Numbered from the stretch's first letter, positions 15,635 through 24,828 are shown. The stretch: 43,711 nucleotides of DNA from Sedimenticola sp. (GCA_026984055.1 JALSSX010000213.1:1-43711), one strand, 5' to 3'. The notes: generated from the letters alone by a model not told the origin. Made by a program: numbers and translations.

Positions 15635-17734
15635 ATGGGGTTGTTTCGTTGTCCAACGCGGTGGGGGCTGTTGCTGACGGTTGTGTCGTCTCCCGCGTGG
15701 GCGGGGCTGTTCCCGATTACCGGTGGCTTCAGCGTCGATACCACCGATCGCTTCCAGACGCGGGCGTTCTATCTCAGTCTGTCCAGCGCATCGGAAGATA
15801 CCCCGATGGCGTGGAACGGCAACGTGGCTTCCTGCGCGCCGGGTACCACCAGCGAGGACTACAAGGATGCGGTGATGTTGCGCGTCAATATGTTTCGCGC
15901 GCTGGCCGGCGTTCCGGCAGTGATCGATCATCGCGCCGATTATGATGGCAAGGCGCAGCGGGCGGCGTTGATTATGAGCGCGAATAATACGCTGTCGCAT
16001 ACGCCGCCGAATACCTGGGATTGCTGGTCGGTGGACGGCAATGAGGCGGCGGGCAACTCGAATCTTTCGTTGGGAAACGATGGCTGGCGCGCGGTGTTCA
16101 GTCAGATGCGCGACGATGGCGACAACAATGCCATCGTCGGGCATCGGCGCTGGATCCTTTATCCGCAGACGCGGCGGATGGGCACGGGCGACATCCCGAT
16201 CGATGGCGATTTTCGCGAAACCAACTCCCTATGGGTCATCGACAGCAATTTCGGTGCCGCGCGCCCACCCGTCAGGGATGATTTCGTCGCCTGGCCACCG
16301 CGCGGCTATGTTCCCTATCGCTTGGTGTTCGCGCGTTGGTCGTTCAGCCTCGCGGGCGCGGATTTTTCCGCCGCGAACGTCACGATGTCGCATAATGGCG
16401 TGAATGTGCCATTGAGCGTTGAGGCGCGATCGAATACGCGGGTTGGCGAGCCGACCATCGTCTGGAAGCCCGATGATGGCAATGTGTTACTTGCCGCCGG
16501 CGCAGTCCGACCGGCGGTCGATACGACCTACGATGTGACGATCTCCAATGTATCGATCGACGGTGTCGCTCAGTCGTTCAGCTACCCGGTTACCGTGATC
16601 GATCCGCGGGTTGGAGTCCCGGGCGCGCCACTTCCAGATATCAGCGGGCCGGCCACGGTCAGCGTGGGACGGCCGCAGGCTTATCAGTATGCGCTGGACA
16701 CCGGTCTTGCCGGCTATCAGTTGCGGGTGCTCCAGACCAGCCCCTACGGCGAGGTGGAGGGTGGCGAGGGTGGTGGCGGCAATGTCGTGGACGGCACCTC
16801 CGCTGGCTATGATCTGATTGCCACCGGCAATCCCGGGACGGGTGCGCATGCCTTTCATCTGGCACATCCGGGCGCGGGCGTCGAGTATTTCGAACTCGCG
16901 CCGGATTTCGTCTTGCATGGTGGCAGCCGTCTGCAATTCATCAGTCGGCTCGGTTGGGCGACCCGTGATCAGTTTGCGAAGGTCCAGATCTCGCCGAACG
17001 GTGGCAGCAGTTGGGTGGATGTGTATTCCCTGGCGGGCAATGGCGGTGTCACCGAGGCGGCTTATGGCGCGCATGATCTGGATCTGGGCGCCTGGGCCGA
17101 TCAGGCTGTCCGTATTCGCTTTGCCTATGCGTTCGAGAGTGGCAGCTTTTTTCCGCAGACCGATGCCGATGTCGGTTGGTCGGTGGACGATATCGCCTTG
17201 TTGAATGCCGACAGGGTGACGCAGTCCAGCGTCACGGACCTGGATGACGGCGGCAGCTTCGATTTCGCTCCGGTGACGGTTGGCGATTACGGCTTGCAGG
17301 TCGGGACATCCAGCGTGGATGGCTTTTCGGCTTCGGTATGGGGCGATGTCTTGCCCGTGATGGCGCGGGAAGGGGCGTCGCCCATGCCTTCCGGTTTTGA
17401 TGTCGATGGTAGTGGCGGCCCGCCAGATGCCCTTACCGACGGGATCATCATCATTCGCGCGATGTTCGGTTTCACCGGCGCGGCGCTGGTTCAGGGCGCG
17501 GTGGCTCCGGGTGGGGCGGATGCCGCAGCCATTGCCGAGCATGCGCGGACCTTTGTCGTCGGCTTGGATATCGACGGTGATGGCCGTCAGGATGCGTTGA
17601 CGGATGGCATTTTGCTGATCCGCTACCTGTTTGGCTTTCGCGGTGATGCGCTGGCCGCCGGTGCCGTCAGTCCGGGCGCGTCACGTCGTTCCGGCGCTGA
17701 TGTCGCCGCGTGGATCGCCGGCCTGGGTCTTTGA
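15635..17734 (+). CDS. Exported CAP-domain protein with C-terminal dockerin-like calcium-binding repeats
   Basis: A 699-residue protein with a signal peptide (RWGLLLTVVSSPAWAG). A CAP/SCP-like domain lies at about residues 70-180: YKDAVMLRVNMFRALAGVPA, then AALIMSANNTLSHTPPNTW and GHRRWILYPQTRRMGTG, as in bacterial CAP proteins. Next come beta-rich domains, one of them like an MAM or jelly-roll module (FISRLGWATRDQFAKVQISP, then VGWSVDDIALLN). At the end are two EF-hand-like repeats of the dockerin type, FDVDGSGGPPDALTDGIIII at about 588 and LDIDGDGRQDALTDGILLIR at about 644. The Asp-rich loops should bind calcium. ATG 15635 starts the signal peptide; the frame stays open upstream inside slmA. 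The next gene ends in the same repeat type. The function is unknown; a surface or secreted role is likely. Confidence 0.8.
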   Translation: MGLFRCPTRWGLLLTVVSSPAWAGLFPITGGFSVDTTDRFQTRAFYLSLSSASEDTPMAWNGNVASCAPGTTSEDYKDAVMLRVNMFRALAGVPAVIDHRADYDGKAQRAALIMSANNTLSHTPPNTWDCWSVDGNEAAGNSNLSLGNDGWRAVFSQMRDDGDNNAIVGHRRWILYPQTRRMGTGDIPIDGDFRETNSLWVIDSNFGAARPPVRDDFVAWPPRGYVPYRLVFARWSFSLAGADFSAANVTMSHNGVNVPLSVEARSNTRVGEPTIVWKPDDGNVLLAAGAVRPAVDTTYDVTISNVSIDGVAQSFSYPVTVIDPRVGVPGAPLPDISGPATVSVGRPQAYQYALDTGLAGYQLRVLQTSPYGEVEGGEGGGGNVVDGTSAGYDLIATGNPGTGAHAFHLAHPGAGVEYFELAPDFVLHGGSRLQFISRLGWATRDQFAKVQISPNGGSSWVDVYSLAGNGGVTEAAYGAHDLDLGAWADQAVRIRFAYAFESGSFFPQTDADVGWSVDDIALLNADRVTQSSVTDLDDGGSFDFAPVTVGDYGLQVGTSSVDGFSASVWGDVLPVMAREGASPMPSGFDVDGSGGPPDALTDGIIIIRAMFGFTGAALVQGAVAPGGADAAAIAEHARTFVVGLDIDGDGRQDALTDGILLIRYLFGFRGDALAAGAVSPGASRRSGADVAAWIAGLGL

Positions 17735-17865
17735 TCCAAAGCGCTTACTGTTTCTCATTTTCGGCCTGGGCTGTGGTTGGCGCGCCAGATCCGATATAAT
17801 CCGCTCGATAACTTTACGATAGCGACAACGGCGTCGGATGCTTCAGGACGCCTCGGGATTTTGGC

Positions 17866-20418
17866 ATGATCAAGAGAATTTTTATTTCACTCGCGGCCCT
17901 GGCTCTGCTCGGCGTGGCCAATGCGGAGGTTTTCTACAACCAAGTGTGGCGGCAAACGGCCGATGCCGATTATGTCGGACGTACCAACGATGTCGGCGTG
18001 GCGGATCTCAATGGAGATGGTCGGGACGATGTCTGGCTGGTCGACCCCAACGGACCGAGCCGAGTCTGGTTGCAAAACGCCAGCGGCGTGCTCGAGGATT
18101 CTGGCCAGGCGATCGGTGCGGCGGGTACCAACGCCGTGGTGCTTGGCGACCTCGACGGCGATGGCGATATCGATGCGGTCGAGGCCGTTTCGGGATCGGA
18201 CAACAAAGTTTGGCTGAACAACGGTAGTGGCGTTTTTAGCGATGCGGGTCAGTCGACCGGAGATTCAAGCTTTTCCTTTGGTCTGGCGATGGGTGATCTC
18301 GATGGCGACGGCGATCTCGATCTTTTTGTCGCGAATACCGGCGCGCCGAATACCGTGTGGTCCAACGATGGCTCGGGTGTCTTTACGGATACGGGGCAGA
18401 CGCTGGGCGGCAATGCGCTCAGCTCGGGCGTTGCCCTGGGCGATCTCAATGGCGATGGGCGTCTCGATGCGGTAGTCGCGAATGCGGGCGCGAATAGCGT
18501 TTGGATCAACGATGGCCATGGTGTGTTCAGCGCCGGCACCACGCCGGCCACCGGTAACGCTTCGACGACCAAGACCGTTGTGCTCGCGGATTTCGATGGT
18601 GATAGCAAGCTCGACGCCTTCTTCGGCGAGGTCAATGGCAATCACGTTTGGAAGGGCGATGGCGCGGGCGGATTCAGTGATACGGGATTGGTGCTCGGCA
18701 CGGCTTCCAGCCAGGATCTGGTCGTCCAGGACATGAACGGAGACGGTAAGCCGGATGTCTATGTGGCTAATGATTTCACCAATGGCGCGGATAAGGCGTG
18801 GCTGAATACGAGTACGTCGAGCGCGATCAGTTTCACCGTTGCGGGCCTGAACTTCGGCGTTTCGTACAGCTCGTCTGCGGCCTTGGGCGATTTCGACAAT
18901 GATGGCCGGAAAGACGATATCTTTGTCGGCGCGGGCGCGACGCGCACCCAGCCTGACCATATTTGGTTGAATCAAAACGACATCGGTAACTTTGTCGCCG
19001 GGCAGACGCTGGTTACGGCGGTTCTGAGTAACGCGGTGGCCCTCGGTGATCTCGATGGTGATGGCGATTTCGACGCCTTCGTCGCGAACAGCGGCGCGAA
19101 TGCCGTGTTGCTGAATAATTCCGGCATGCAATTCCAGCTTGTCCAGTCGCTCGCCAATGAGGATTCTCAAGGCGTGGCTCTGGACGATTTCGATCAGGAT
19201 GGCGATCTGGATGCCGTCGTCGCGAATGGTAGCGGCGGGCCCAATCGGATCTGGTTGAACGACGGCGCCGGACATTTCACGGATAGCGGCATCGTGCTCG
19301 GTAGTGGTGGAACAAGCCAGAGTTTGGACGTTGTCGCCGCCAATTTGGATGGCGATGTCTGTCCAGATGTGGTTATCGCAAATTTTGGTTTTCCCGATCA
19401 GGTTTGGTTGAATGTTTTCGACAACAATAGAGTTGATTTTATCGATCGACCGATACCATGCCAGTTCAATGCCGCGCCACAAACGCTTTCGTTCGGCAAC
19501 AATCAGAGTGCCGCGGTCGTCTTTGCCGATATCAATAGCGATGGTCTATTGGATGTCTTGTTCACCGGGATACGCGGAGCCAGCACGCCCAGTGGGGAGA
19601 TTCGCGCCTGGACCAACGATCCGTTGAATCATGGCCATTTCCTCCAAGGTAGTTTTTTGAGCAATCCCAGCGGCAATGTACGCAAGGTAGTGCTGGGCGA
19701 GCTGACCGGAGATGGCAATCTCGACGCCTTTGGTGTGACCTCCGGTAGCAATCTGCTTTGGCAGGGGGATGGTCATGGTGGTTTCTCGTCATCCACTGGT
19801 GTTGGCATCGTATCGGATGGCTGGGATGCCGCCATCGGTGATATCGATACGGCCGGTGGCGACGATATCTTCGTGGTCAGCGATAGCGGCACGAACAAGG
19901 TGTTGTATAACGACGGAACAGGGAATTTCACCGACAGCAATATCGCGCTGCCCGCAGTCAAGGGTAGGGCGGTCGGCTTCGCCGATCTGGACGGTGATCA
20001 AGATCTGGATGCCTTTATTGCCGCGAATGGTTTGAATGTCGCGTTGCGACACGATCCCTTTGCGGGCGGCGCCCAGGGCTTCGATGTCGATGGCAACGGT
20101 GCTGTCGATGCGTTGACCGATGGCATCATCATCATCCGTTATATGTTTGGTATTCGTGGTGCGGCATTGATTCAAAGCGCGATTGCGCCGGATGCGACAG
20201 CCGATGGTCCGGAAATCGAGACGCATATGGTGGGGCTGAACCCGACGTTGGACGCCGATGGCAACGGTGCGGTAGACGCTTTGACCGATGGCATCATCAT
20301 TATTCGTTATATATTTGGTTTTCGCGGTTCGGCGCTGATCCAGGGCGCGCTTGCGCCCAATGCAACGAATACCACCTCCGCGCTGGTCGAAGCCTGGGCG
20401 GCAGGGGTTGGTCTCTGA
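17866..20418 (+). CDS. Exported FG-GAP/VCBS repeat protein with C-terminal dockerin-like repeats
   Basis: An 850-residue protein with signal peptide MIKRIFISLAALALLGVANA. About fourteen blade-like repeats follow, each with a calcium-binding loop such as GDLDGDGDIDAV, GDLNGDGRLDAV or DDFDQDGDLDAV, followed by VWLNNGSGVF-type strands. This is the FG-GAP/VCBS pattern of integrin-like beta-propellers, probably two seven-bladed propellers. The end carries two dockerin-like repeats: FDVDGNGAVDALTDGIIIIR at about 739, and LDADGNGAVDALTDGIIIIR at about 796. These are almost identical to each other and to the pair in the preceding gene. A TATAAT lies at 17795-17800, but no good -35 is seen. Such proteins are usually secreted adhesins or scaffolds. 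The actual binding partner is unknown; the neighbouring cohesin-like protein is a candidate. Confidence 0.85.
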   Translation: MIKRIFISLAALALLGVANAEVFYNQVWRQTADADYVGRTNDVGVADLNGDGRDDVWLVDPNGPSRVWLQNASGVLEDSGQAIGAAGTNAVVLGDLDGDGDIDAVEAVSGSDNKVWLNNGSGVFSDAGQSTGDSSFSFGLAMGDLDGDGDLDLFVANTGAPNTVWSNDGSGVFTDTGQTLGGNALSSGVALGDLNGDGRLDAVVANAGANSVWINDGHGVFSAGTTPATGNASTTKTVVLADFDGDSKLDAFFGEVNGNHVWKGDGAGGFSDTGLVLGTASSQDLVVQDMNGDGKPDVYVANDFTNGADKAWLNTSTSSAISFTVAGLNFGVSYSSSAALGDFDNDGRKDDIFVGAGATRTQPDHIWLNQNDIGNFVAGQTLVTAVLSNAVALGDLDGDGDFDAFVANSGANAVLLNNSGMQFQLVQSLANEDSQGVALDDFDQDGDLDAVVANGSGGPNRIWLNDGAGHFTDSGIVLGSGGTSQSLDVVAANLDGDVCPDVVIANFGFPDQVWLNVFDNNRVDFIDRPIPCQFNAAPQTLSFGNNQSAAVVFADINSDGLLDVLFTGIRGASTPSGEIRAWTNDPLNHGHFLQGSFLSNPSGNVRKVVLGELTGDGNLDAFGVTSGSNLLWQGDGHGGFSSSTGVGIVSDGWDAAIGDIDTAGGDDIFVVSDSGTNKVLYNDGTGNFTDSNIALPAVKGRAVGFADLDGDQDLDAFIAANGLNVALRHDPFAGGAQGFDVDGNGAVDALTDGIIIIRYMFGIRGAALIQSAIAPDATADGPEIETHMVGLNPTLDADGNGAVDALTDGIIIIRYIFGFRGSALIQGALAPNATNTTSALVEAWAAGVGL

Positions 20419-20689
20419 CAGAACATGCGTGTTGCATATCTGCAACTCATATGTGTGAAAGGAGACACTTTTTTTGCATCTTGGGCGGATGACTGTTGTA
20501 TTATTGCGATCCATGGTTCATAATTCTGACGTTGGTATCATAAATCCCGTCATGATGGATGGGTAAGTTACCGCGAAAATTGCACTTTTTTGATCATGTC
20601 GGGTAATGAACCGATTTGTTGGTTTGTTGCCATTCTGGCATGCTCTCTTGGGTTTTCGTACTTGGTTTGGGAATATAGGAAGGGTAGAT

Positions 20690-21688
20690 ATGAAATTTTT
20701 ACGTGTAATTGGGGCTGCGCTATTGCTGGCCTCCTCGGGCGCCTACGCGGCGGAGCAGGTAGTGACCTCCACGCCCGCGTCGCAGGTTGCCGCGCCTTCG
20801 ACGGCAGTGTCTTTCAACGCTGTATACACGTCGCAAAACCCCCAGGATGAAACGACCAGCGGTCTGGGGCTGCGCATCCACTATGATTCATCACAGTTGA
20901 CTTTCGTCAGTGTGACCAACATTTTTGCGAGCGGCGCTCAGCCTGTTTCCGAACAGGCCGATGCGGGTAATGAAGATGGGGACGCGGCGACCGACCGCGT
21001 GGTCCTGATTTCGTGGATCGATGTTGGCGCCAACTGGCCGGGCGATGGTAACGAGCCGGTAAGTCCGTTGTTTACCGCCAACTTTACTACTACCGCGGCT
21101 TTTGCGGGTACCACGTTGAACTATTCCGCGAGTTCTACCGCCGCGGGTTACACGCTGCAAGCCGCTCCGGTCCAGATTGGTCTGGCGACCACGGTACCCG
21201 ATGTCGTTGGTCAGACCCAGGCTAATGCCACTGCGGCCATCACTGGCGCGGGCTTGGCTGTTGGCGCGGTGACCACTCAAGGCAGTGCCGTGGTTGCGGC
21301 GGGTAGCGTGATTAGCCAGTCTCCGGCGGCCGGTGCTTCCGTCGCGGGTGGCAGCAACGTCGATCTGGTGGTTTCCAGCGGTCCGATCGTGGTTCCGGAT
21401 GTCGTGGGTAATTCCCAAGCGGCCGCTACTGCTACCTTGACTGCGGCGGGCTTGAATGTGACGACGACATCGGTACCCAGTGAGGCGCCGGTTGGTACCG
21501 TGGTAAGTCAGAATCCCGCTGCTGGCTCCAACGCCAGTGCTGGCGATACCGTGGCCTTGGCCATCGCGGCGCCGGCCGGCGCTGGTGGCAGCGCCACTGG
21601 CGTTCCGACTCTGTCCGAATGGGCACTTGTCCTGCTGGCCATGCTGGTTGGCCTGGTTGCCTGGGTGAGGCACAATAAGGAAGCCTGA
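20690..21688 (+). CDS. Exported cohesin-like/PASTA protein with IPTL-CTERM sorting signal
   Basis: A 332-residue protein with signal peptide MKFLRVIGAALLLASSGAYA. Residues 25-165 form a beta-rich domain with cohesin-like phrasing: VSFNAVYTSQNPQDETTSGL, then GLRIHYDSSQLTFVSV, and near the end VSPLFTANFTTT. Two PASTA-type repeats follow, VPDVVGQTQANATAAITGAG at 169 and VPDVVGNSQAAATATLTAAG at 235. The tail VPTLSEWALVLLAMLVGLVA plus WVRHNKEA is an IPTL-CTERM signal: motif, hydrophobic helix, basic end. Such tails are processed by exosortase-type enzymes (the exosortase H class); no exosortase gene is in this window. ATG 20690 has AGGAAGGG just upstream. The cohesin assignment is a judgement from pattern only. 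The two preceding genes encode dockerin-like ends. Confidence 0.8.
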   Translation: MKFLRVIGAALLLASSGAYAAEQVVTSTPASQVAAPSTAVSFNAVYTSQNPQDETTSGLGLRIHYDSSQLTFVSVTNIFASGAQPVSEQADAGNEDGDAATDRVVLISWIDVGANWPGDGNEPVSPLFTANFTTTAAFAGTTLNYSASSTAAGYTLQAAPVQIGLATTVPDVVGQTQANATAAITGAGLAVGAVTTQGSAVVAAGSVISQSPAAGASVAGGSNVDLVVSSGPIVVPDVVGNSQAAATATLTAAGLNVTTTSVPSEAPVGTVVSQNPAAGSNASAGDTVALAIAAPAGAGGSATGVPTLSEWALVLLAMLVGLVAWVRHNKEA

Positions 21689-21715
21689 TCCGAGTGATCT
21701 GGCCGAGTCCTGAAG

Positions 21716-21747
21716 GCCCCGCTTCCTGATGGAGGCGGGGCTTTTTT
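21716..21747 (+). terminator. Rho-independent terminator after the IPTL-CTERM gene
   Basis: Stem GCCCCGC (21716-21722) and GCGGGGC (21735-21741), extended by an inner CC/GG pair, followed by six T at 21742-21747. It closes the three-gene exported-protein region before cysQ. Confidence 0.9.
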
Positions 21748-21808
21748 GCATGTGGAGATTGCCGCTGTTTGCGGCGATTTGAATCGACTGAATAGGGGGG
21801 GTGAATCC

Positions 21809-22606
21809 ATGCGGAATATCGATATCGCTGGTTTAATCCAACTCGCTCGCGAGGCGGGTGGAGAAATCATGAGGATCTATGATGCCGATGAGATTTCGGT
21901 CGAGACGAAAGCGGATGATTCTCCATTGACCAACGCGGACGTGGCTTCGCATCGCGCCATCGTTGCCGGTTTGGCGGCGATGACGCCGGATATCCCGGTA
22001 CTGTCGGAGGAGTCGGCGACGTTGCCATGGAATGTGCGGCGTGCGTGGTCACGCTATTGGTTGATCGATCCATTGGATGGTACCAAGGAATTCGTCAAGC
22101 GTACTCATGAGTTCACCGTGAATATCGCCTTGATCGAGGATGGTTACCCGACGATTGGCGTCGTGTATGCGCCGGCCATTTCGACGCTGTATCATGGCGT
22201 TGCTGGCGGTGGTGCGTTCAAGCAACGGCTGGATGGCGCGCCGGAGCCGATTCGGGTTTCCGACTCCCTGCACAGGCCGGTTCGCGTCGTTGGCAGCAAG
22301 TCGCATGCCACTGAATCGCTGCGCTACTTCGTCGACTGTGTCGCGGATGGCGAACTGGTGTCGATGGGCAGTTCGTTGAAGTTCTGCCTGGTGGCCGAAG
22401 GCGAAGCCGATATCTACCCGCGGCTGGGTCCTACCTCTGAATGGGACACCGCTGCCGCGCAGTGCGTCGTGGAACAAGCCGGTGGGCAAGTGACCACGCT
22501 GGATCTGAAGCGATTCCGGTATAATACGAAGGATTCACTGTTGAACCCCGAGTTTCTGGTGTTTTCCGCTGTCTATCCAGATTGGCGGCGCTGTCTGTCA
22601 ATTTAG
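21809..22606 (+). CDS. cysQ: 3'(2'),5'-bisphosphate nucleotidase CysQ
   Basis: A 265-residue inositol monophosphatase-like phosphatase. The metal-binding residues are visible: ETKADDSPLTNADVASH, LSEESA, the core motif DPLDGTKEF, and EWDTAAAQCVVEQAGG near the end. CysQ removes a phosphate from PAP (3'-phosphoadenosine 5'-phosphate), a by-product of sulfate activation that would otherwise inhibit sulfotransferases and RNA decay enzymes. The magnesium-dependent mechanism is known for the family. ATG 21809 is used because MRNIDIAGLIQLAREAGGEI is the usual start and a GGGGGGG run with GTGA precedes it. cysC follows 13 bases later, so the two form a small sulfate-activation unit. Confidence 0.93.
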   Translation: MRNIDIAGLIQLAREAGGEIMRIYDADEISVETKADDSPLTNADVASHRAIVAGLAAMTPDIPVLSEESATLPWNVRRAWSRYWLIDPLDGTKEFVKRTHEFTVNIALIEDGYPTIGVVYAPAISTLYHGVAGGGAFKQRLDGAPEPIRVSDSLHRPVRVVGSKSHATESLRYFVDCVADGELVSMGSSLKFCLVAEGEADIYPRLGPTSEWDTAAAQCVVEQAGGQVTTLDLKRFRYNTKDSLLNPEFLVFSAVYPDWRRCLSI

Positions 22607-22619
22607 GAGTATCGTCTGA

Positions 22620-23228
22620 ATGGAAAGCAAGGCCACTGATATCACTTGGTACAAAAGTCTGGTGTCGCGTGCCGATCGAGAGCGTATGAACGGCCACAAG
22701 AGCGTGGTGTTATGGTTCACCGGCCTGTCGGCTTCGGGGAAATCGACTTTGGCGCACGCCACCGAGGAGCGTCTGTTCAAGATGGACTGTCGGACCTATG
22801 TCATGGATGGCGACAACGTGCGCCATGGACTGTGCTCGGACCTGGGTTTCACGTTGGAGGATCGGCATGAGAATCTGCGCCGGGTCGGTGAAACGGCGAA
22901 ACTGCTCGTTGAGGCTGGCGTGCTGGTGCTGACCGCGTTCATCTCGCCGTTGCGCTCGGATCGGGAAAGCGTGCGCAGCCTGTTTCCCCATGGGCAGTTC
23001 ATCGAGATATTTTGTGACGCGGGTCTGGAAGTTTGTGAGCAGCGCGACCCAAAAGATTTGTACAAGCGTGCGCGTCGGGGCGAGATCGCGAATTTCACTG
23101 GCATCAGTTCGCCTTACGAGGATCCGTTGAATCCCGAGTTGCGCGTGGATAGCGGCAAGTCCCCGGTCGAAGACAATGTCGACGAAATTATCGCGATACT
23201 GCGTATGCGCGGCATCTTGCCGGCTTGA
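22620..23228 (+). CDS. cysC: Adenylylsulfate kinase
   Basis: A 202-residue P-loop kinase that turns APS plus ATP into PAPS in the cytoplasm. The Walker A motif is TGLSASGKSTLAHATEE at about residue 32. The APS-binding motif is YVMDGDNVRHGLCSDLGF, the lid contains RVGETAKLLVEAGVLVLTAF ISPLRSD, and DPKDLYKRARRGEIANFTGI and YEDPLNPEL are typical of the family. The protein is a single-domain CysC, not fused to CysN. ATG 22620 has AGGAG eleven bases upstream. With cysQ just before it, and dTDP-sugar genes after ssb, PAPS could serve sulfation of a surface polysaccharide rather than cysteine synthesis; that is inference only. Confidence 0.95.
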   Translation: MESKATDITWYKSLVSRADRERMNGHKSVVLWFTGLSASGKSTLAHATEERLFKMDCRTYVMDGDNVRHGLCSDLGFTLEDRHENLRRVGETAKLLVEAGVLVLTAFISPLRSDRESVRSLFPHGQFIEIFCDAGLEVCEQRDPKDLYKRARRGEIANFTGISSPYEDPLNPELRVDSGKSPVEDNVDEIIAILRMRGILPA

Positions 23229-23287
23229 GCCTATTGCGCCGGAGATTCCGGATTCGCATGTCATTTATTCAGTAACAGGAATTTTCT

Positions 23288-23764
23288 ATGTCCAGAGGCA
23301 GTGTAAACAAGGTCATCCTGATCGGAAATCTTGGTAAAGACCCCGAGGTTCGTTATATGCCGAATGGTGGCGCGGTGGCGAATATCACCGTCGCCACCTC
23401 GGAAACCTGGAAGGATAAGAATACCGGTCAGAATCAGGAGCGCACCGAATGGCACCGCGTGGTGTTGTTTCGCCGCCTTGGCGAGATTGCCGGAGAATAT
23501 CTGAAGAAAGGCATGAAGGTCTATATCGAGGGTAAGCTGCAAACACGTAAATGGCAGGATCAGAGCGGCCAGGATCGCTATACTACCGAGATCGTCGCCG
23601 ATAACATGCAGATGCTCAGCGGTCGCGGCAGTGGTGGCGAGGCCGAGTTTGGTGGTCCGTCCATGCCTTCGTCTTCCGGCGGCGGTGCTGGTGGTGGCAT
23701 GCCGCCATCTACCCCACAGTCGTCGGGTGGCGGCGATAGCTTTGACGACGATATTCCGTTCTGA
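23288..23764 (+). CDS. ssb: Single-stranded DNA-binding protein
   Basis: A 158-residue SSB. The N-terminal OB fold (residues 1-110) reads [20 protein letters not shown], then [20 protein letters not shown] and [21 protein letters not shown] glycine- and serine-rich flexible linker follows, and the conserved acidic tip FDDDIPF is the docking site for partner repair and replication proteins. It binds single-stranded DNA as a tetramer in replication, recombination and repair. The usual neighbour is uvrA or a major facilitator gene; here it lies between cysC and rfbB, which is unusual. The ribosome binding site is AGGA, seven bases before ATG 23288. Confidence 0.97.
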   Translation: MSRGSVNKVILIGNLGKDPEVRYMPNGGAVANITVATSETWKDKNTGQNQERTEWHRVVLFRRLGEIAGEYLKKGMKVYIEGKLQTRKWQDQSGQDRYTTEIVADNMQMLSGRGSGGEAEFGGPSMPSSSGGGAGGGMPPSTPQSSGGGDSFDDDIPF

Positions 23765-23778
23765 CGGTGCCCTCCGGG

Positions 23779-24828
23779 ATGAAAACGGTGCTGGTAACCG
23801 GTGGCGCCGGCTTTATCGGGGGCAACTTCGTTCGTTTCCTGCTGGCGATGGACGACATCCGGGTCGTCAACCTGGATGCGCTGACCTATGCCGGCAATCT
23901 GGATACCTTGAGCGGGCTGGATGGGGAACGTCATCGTTTCATCGAGGGTGATATCTGCGACAGCGACCTGGTGAAGCGTCTGCTGGTAGCGTATCGGCCG
24001 GATGTGATCGTCAACTTTGCCGCGGAGAGTCATGTCGATCGTTCGATTGAGGGTCCGGAGACCTTCATCCGTACCAACGTGCTCGGCACCTATGTCTTGC
24101 TCGACACGGCGCGGCGCTATTTCGATGAAAGCGGCAAACTGGGCTTTCGTTTTCTACATGTGTCGACCGACGAGGTGTATGGCAGCTTGGGCGACCAGGG
24201 GTTGTTCACGGAAGATCACGCCTATGCGCCGAACTCGCCGTATTCCGCTTCCAAGGCTGCCTCGGACCATTTGGCGCGCGCCTGGTTCCATACCTACGGC
24301 CTTCCGGTGCTGACGACAAACTGCTCGAACAACTACGGTCCCTATCAGTTTCCGGAGAAGCTGATCCCGTTGATGACGTTGAACGCGTTGGCTGGCAGAT
24401 CGTTGCCGATCTATGGTGACGGCGGCAATATTCGCGACTGGTTGTATGTGCGGGATCATTGTCGCGCGATCTGGCGTGTCATCGAGGCCGGTCGGCCGGG
24501 CGAGGTGTATAACGTCGGCGGTAACAGCGAGCGCAGCAACCTGCAAGTCGTGGATGCCGTGTGCGCGCTGCTCGATGAGCTGGCGCCGGGATCGGCATTT
24601 CGTCCACATGCCCAGCTTAAGTCCTTCGTGGACGACAGGCCTGGCCACGATTGGCGCTATGCGATCAATGCCAGTAAGCTGAAGCGTGAGTTGGGCTGGG
24701 AGCCGGAGGAGACCTTCGAAAGCGGCATGCGCAAGACCATTCAATGGTATTTGGACAACCCGGAGTGGAGCGAACGGGTCATGGATGGCAGCTACCGGGG
24801 TCAGCGCCTGGGTTTGGCGCCAGCGTGA
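23779..24828 (+). CDS. rfbB: dTDP-glucose 4,6-dehydratase
   Basis: A 349-residue extended short-chain dehydrogenase/reductase. The NAD motif is [15 protein letters not shown] at the N terminus, with [12 protein letters not shown] and the catalytic YxxxK in [37 protein letters not shown] binds the sugar nucleotide. It converts dTDP-glucose to dTDP-4-keto-6-deoxyglucose, the second step towards dTDP-rhamnose and related sugars of lipopolysaccharide or exopolysaccharide. ATG 23779 begins the fold directly; an in-frame GTG at 23767 would add four residues. The stop overlaps the GTG start of rfbA by three bases. The closeness to rfbA and rfbC fixes the pathway. Confidence 0.95.
   Translation: MKTVLVTGGAGFIGGNFVRFLLAMDDIRVVNLDALTYAGNLDTLSGLDGERHRFIEGDICDSDLVKRLLVAYRPDVIVNFAAESHVDRSIEGPETFIRTNVLGTYVLLDTARRYFDESGKLGFRFLHVSTDEVYGSLGDQGLFTEDHAYAPNSPYSASKAASDHLARAWFHTYGLPVLTTNCSNNYGPYQFPEKLIPLMTLNALAGRSLPIYGDGGNIRDWLYVRDHCRAIWRVIEAGRPGEVYNVGGNSERSNLQVVDAVCALLDELAPGSAFRPHAQLKSFVDDRPGHDWRYAINASKLKRELGWEPEETFESGMRKTIQWYLDNPEWSERVMDGSYRGQRLGLAPA

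Noticed and set aside
18265-19482. 405-codon open frame antisense to the FG-GAP gene
   Set aside because: The repeated Asp-rich loops of the sense gene give repeating Ile- and Arg-rich antisense text; there is no ribosome binding site and no motif.
20590-20690. Sigma-54 promoter before the IPTL-CTERM gene (TGGCATGCTCTCTTGG)
   Set aside because: The -12 GC is absent and the spacing to the GG is off by a base, so it does not meet the consensus.
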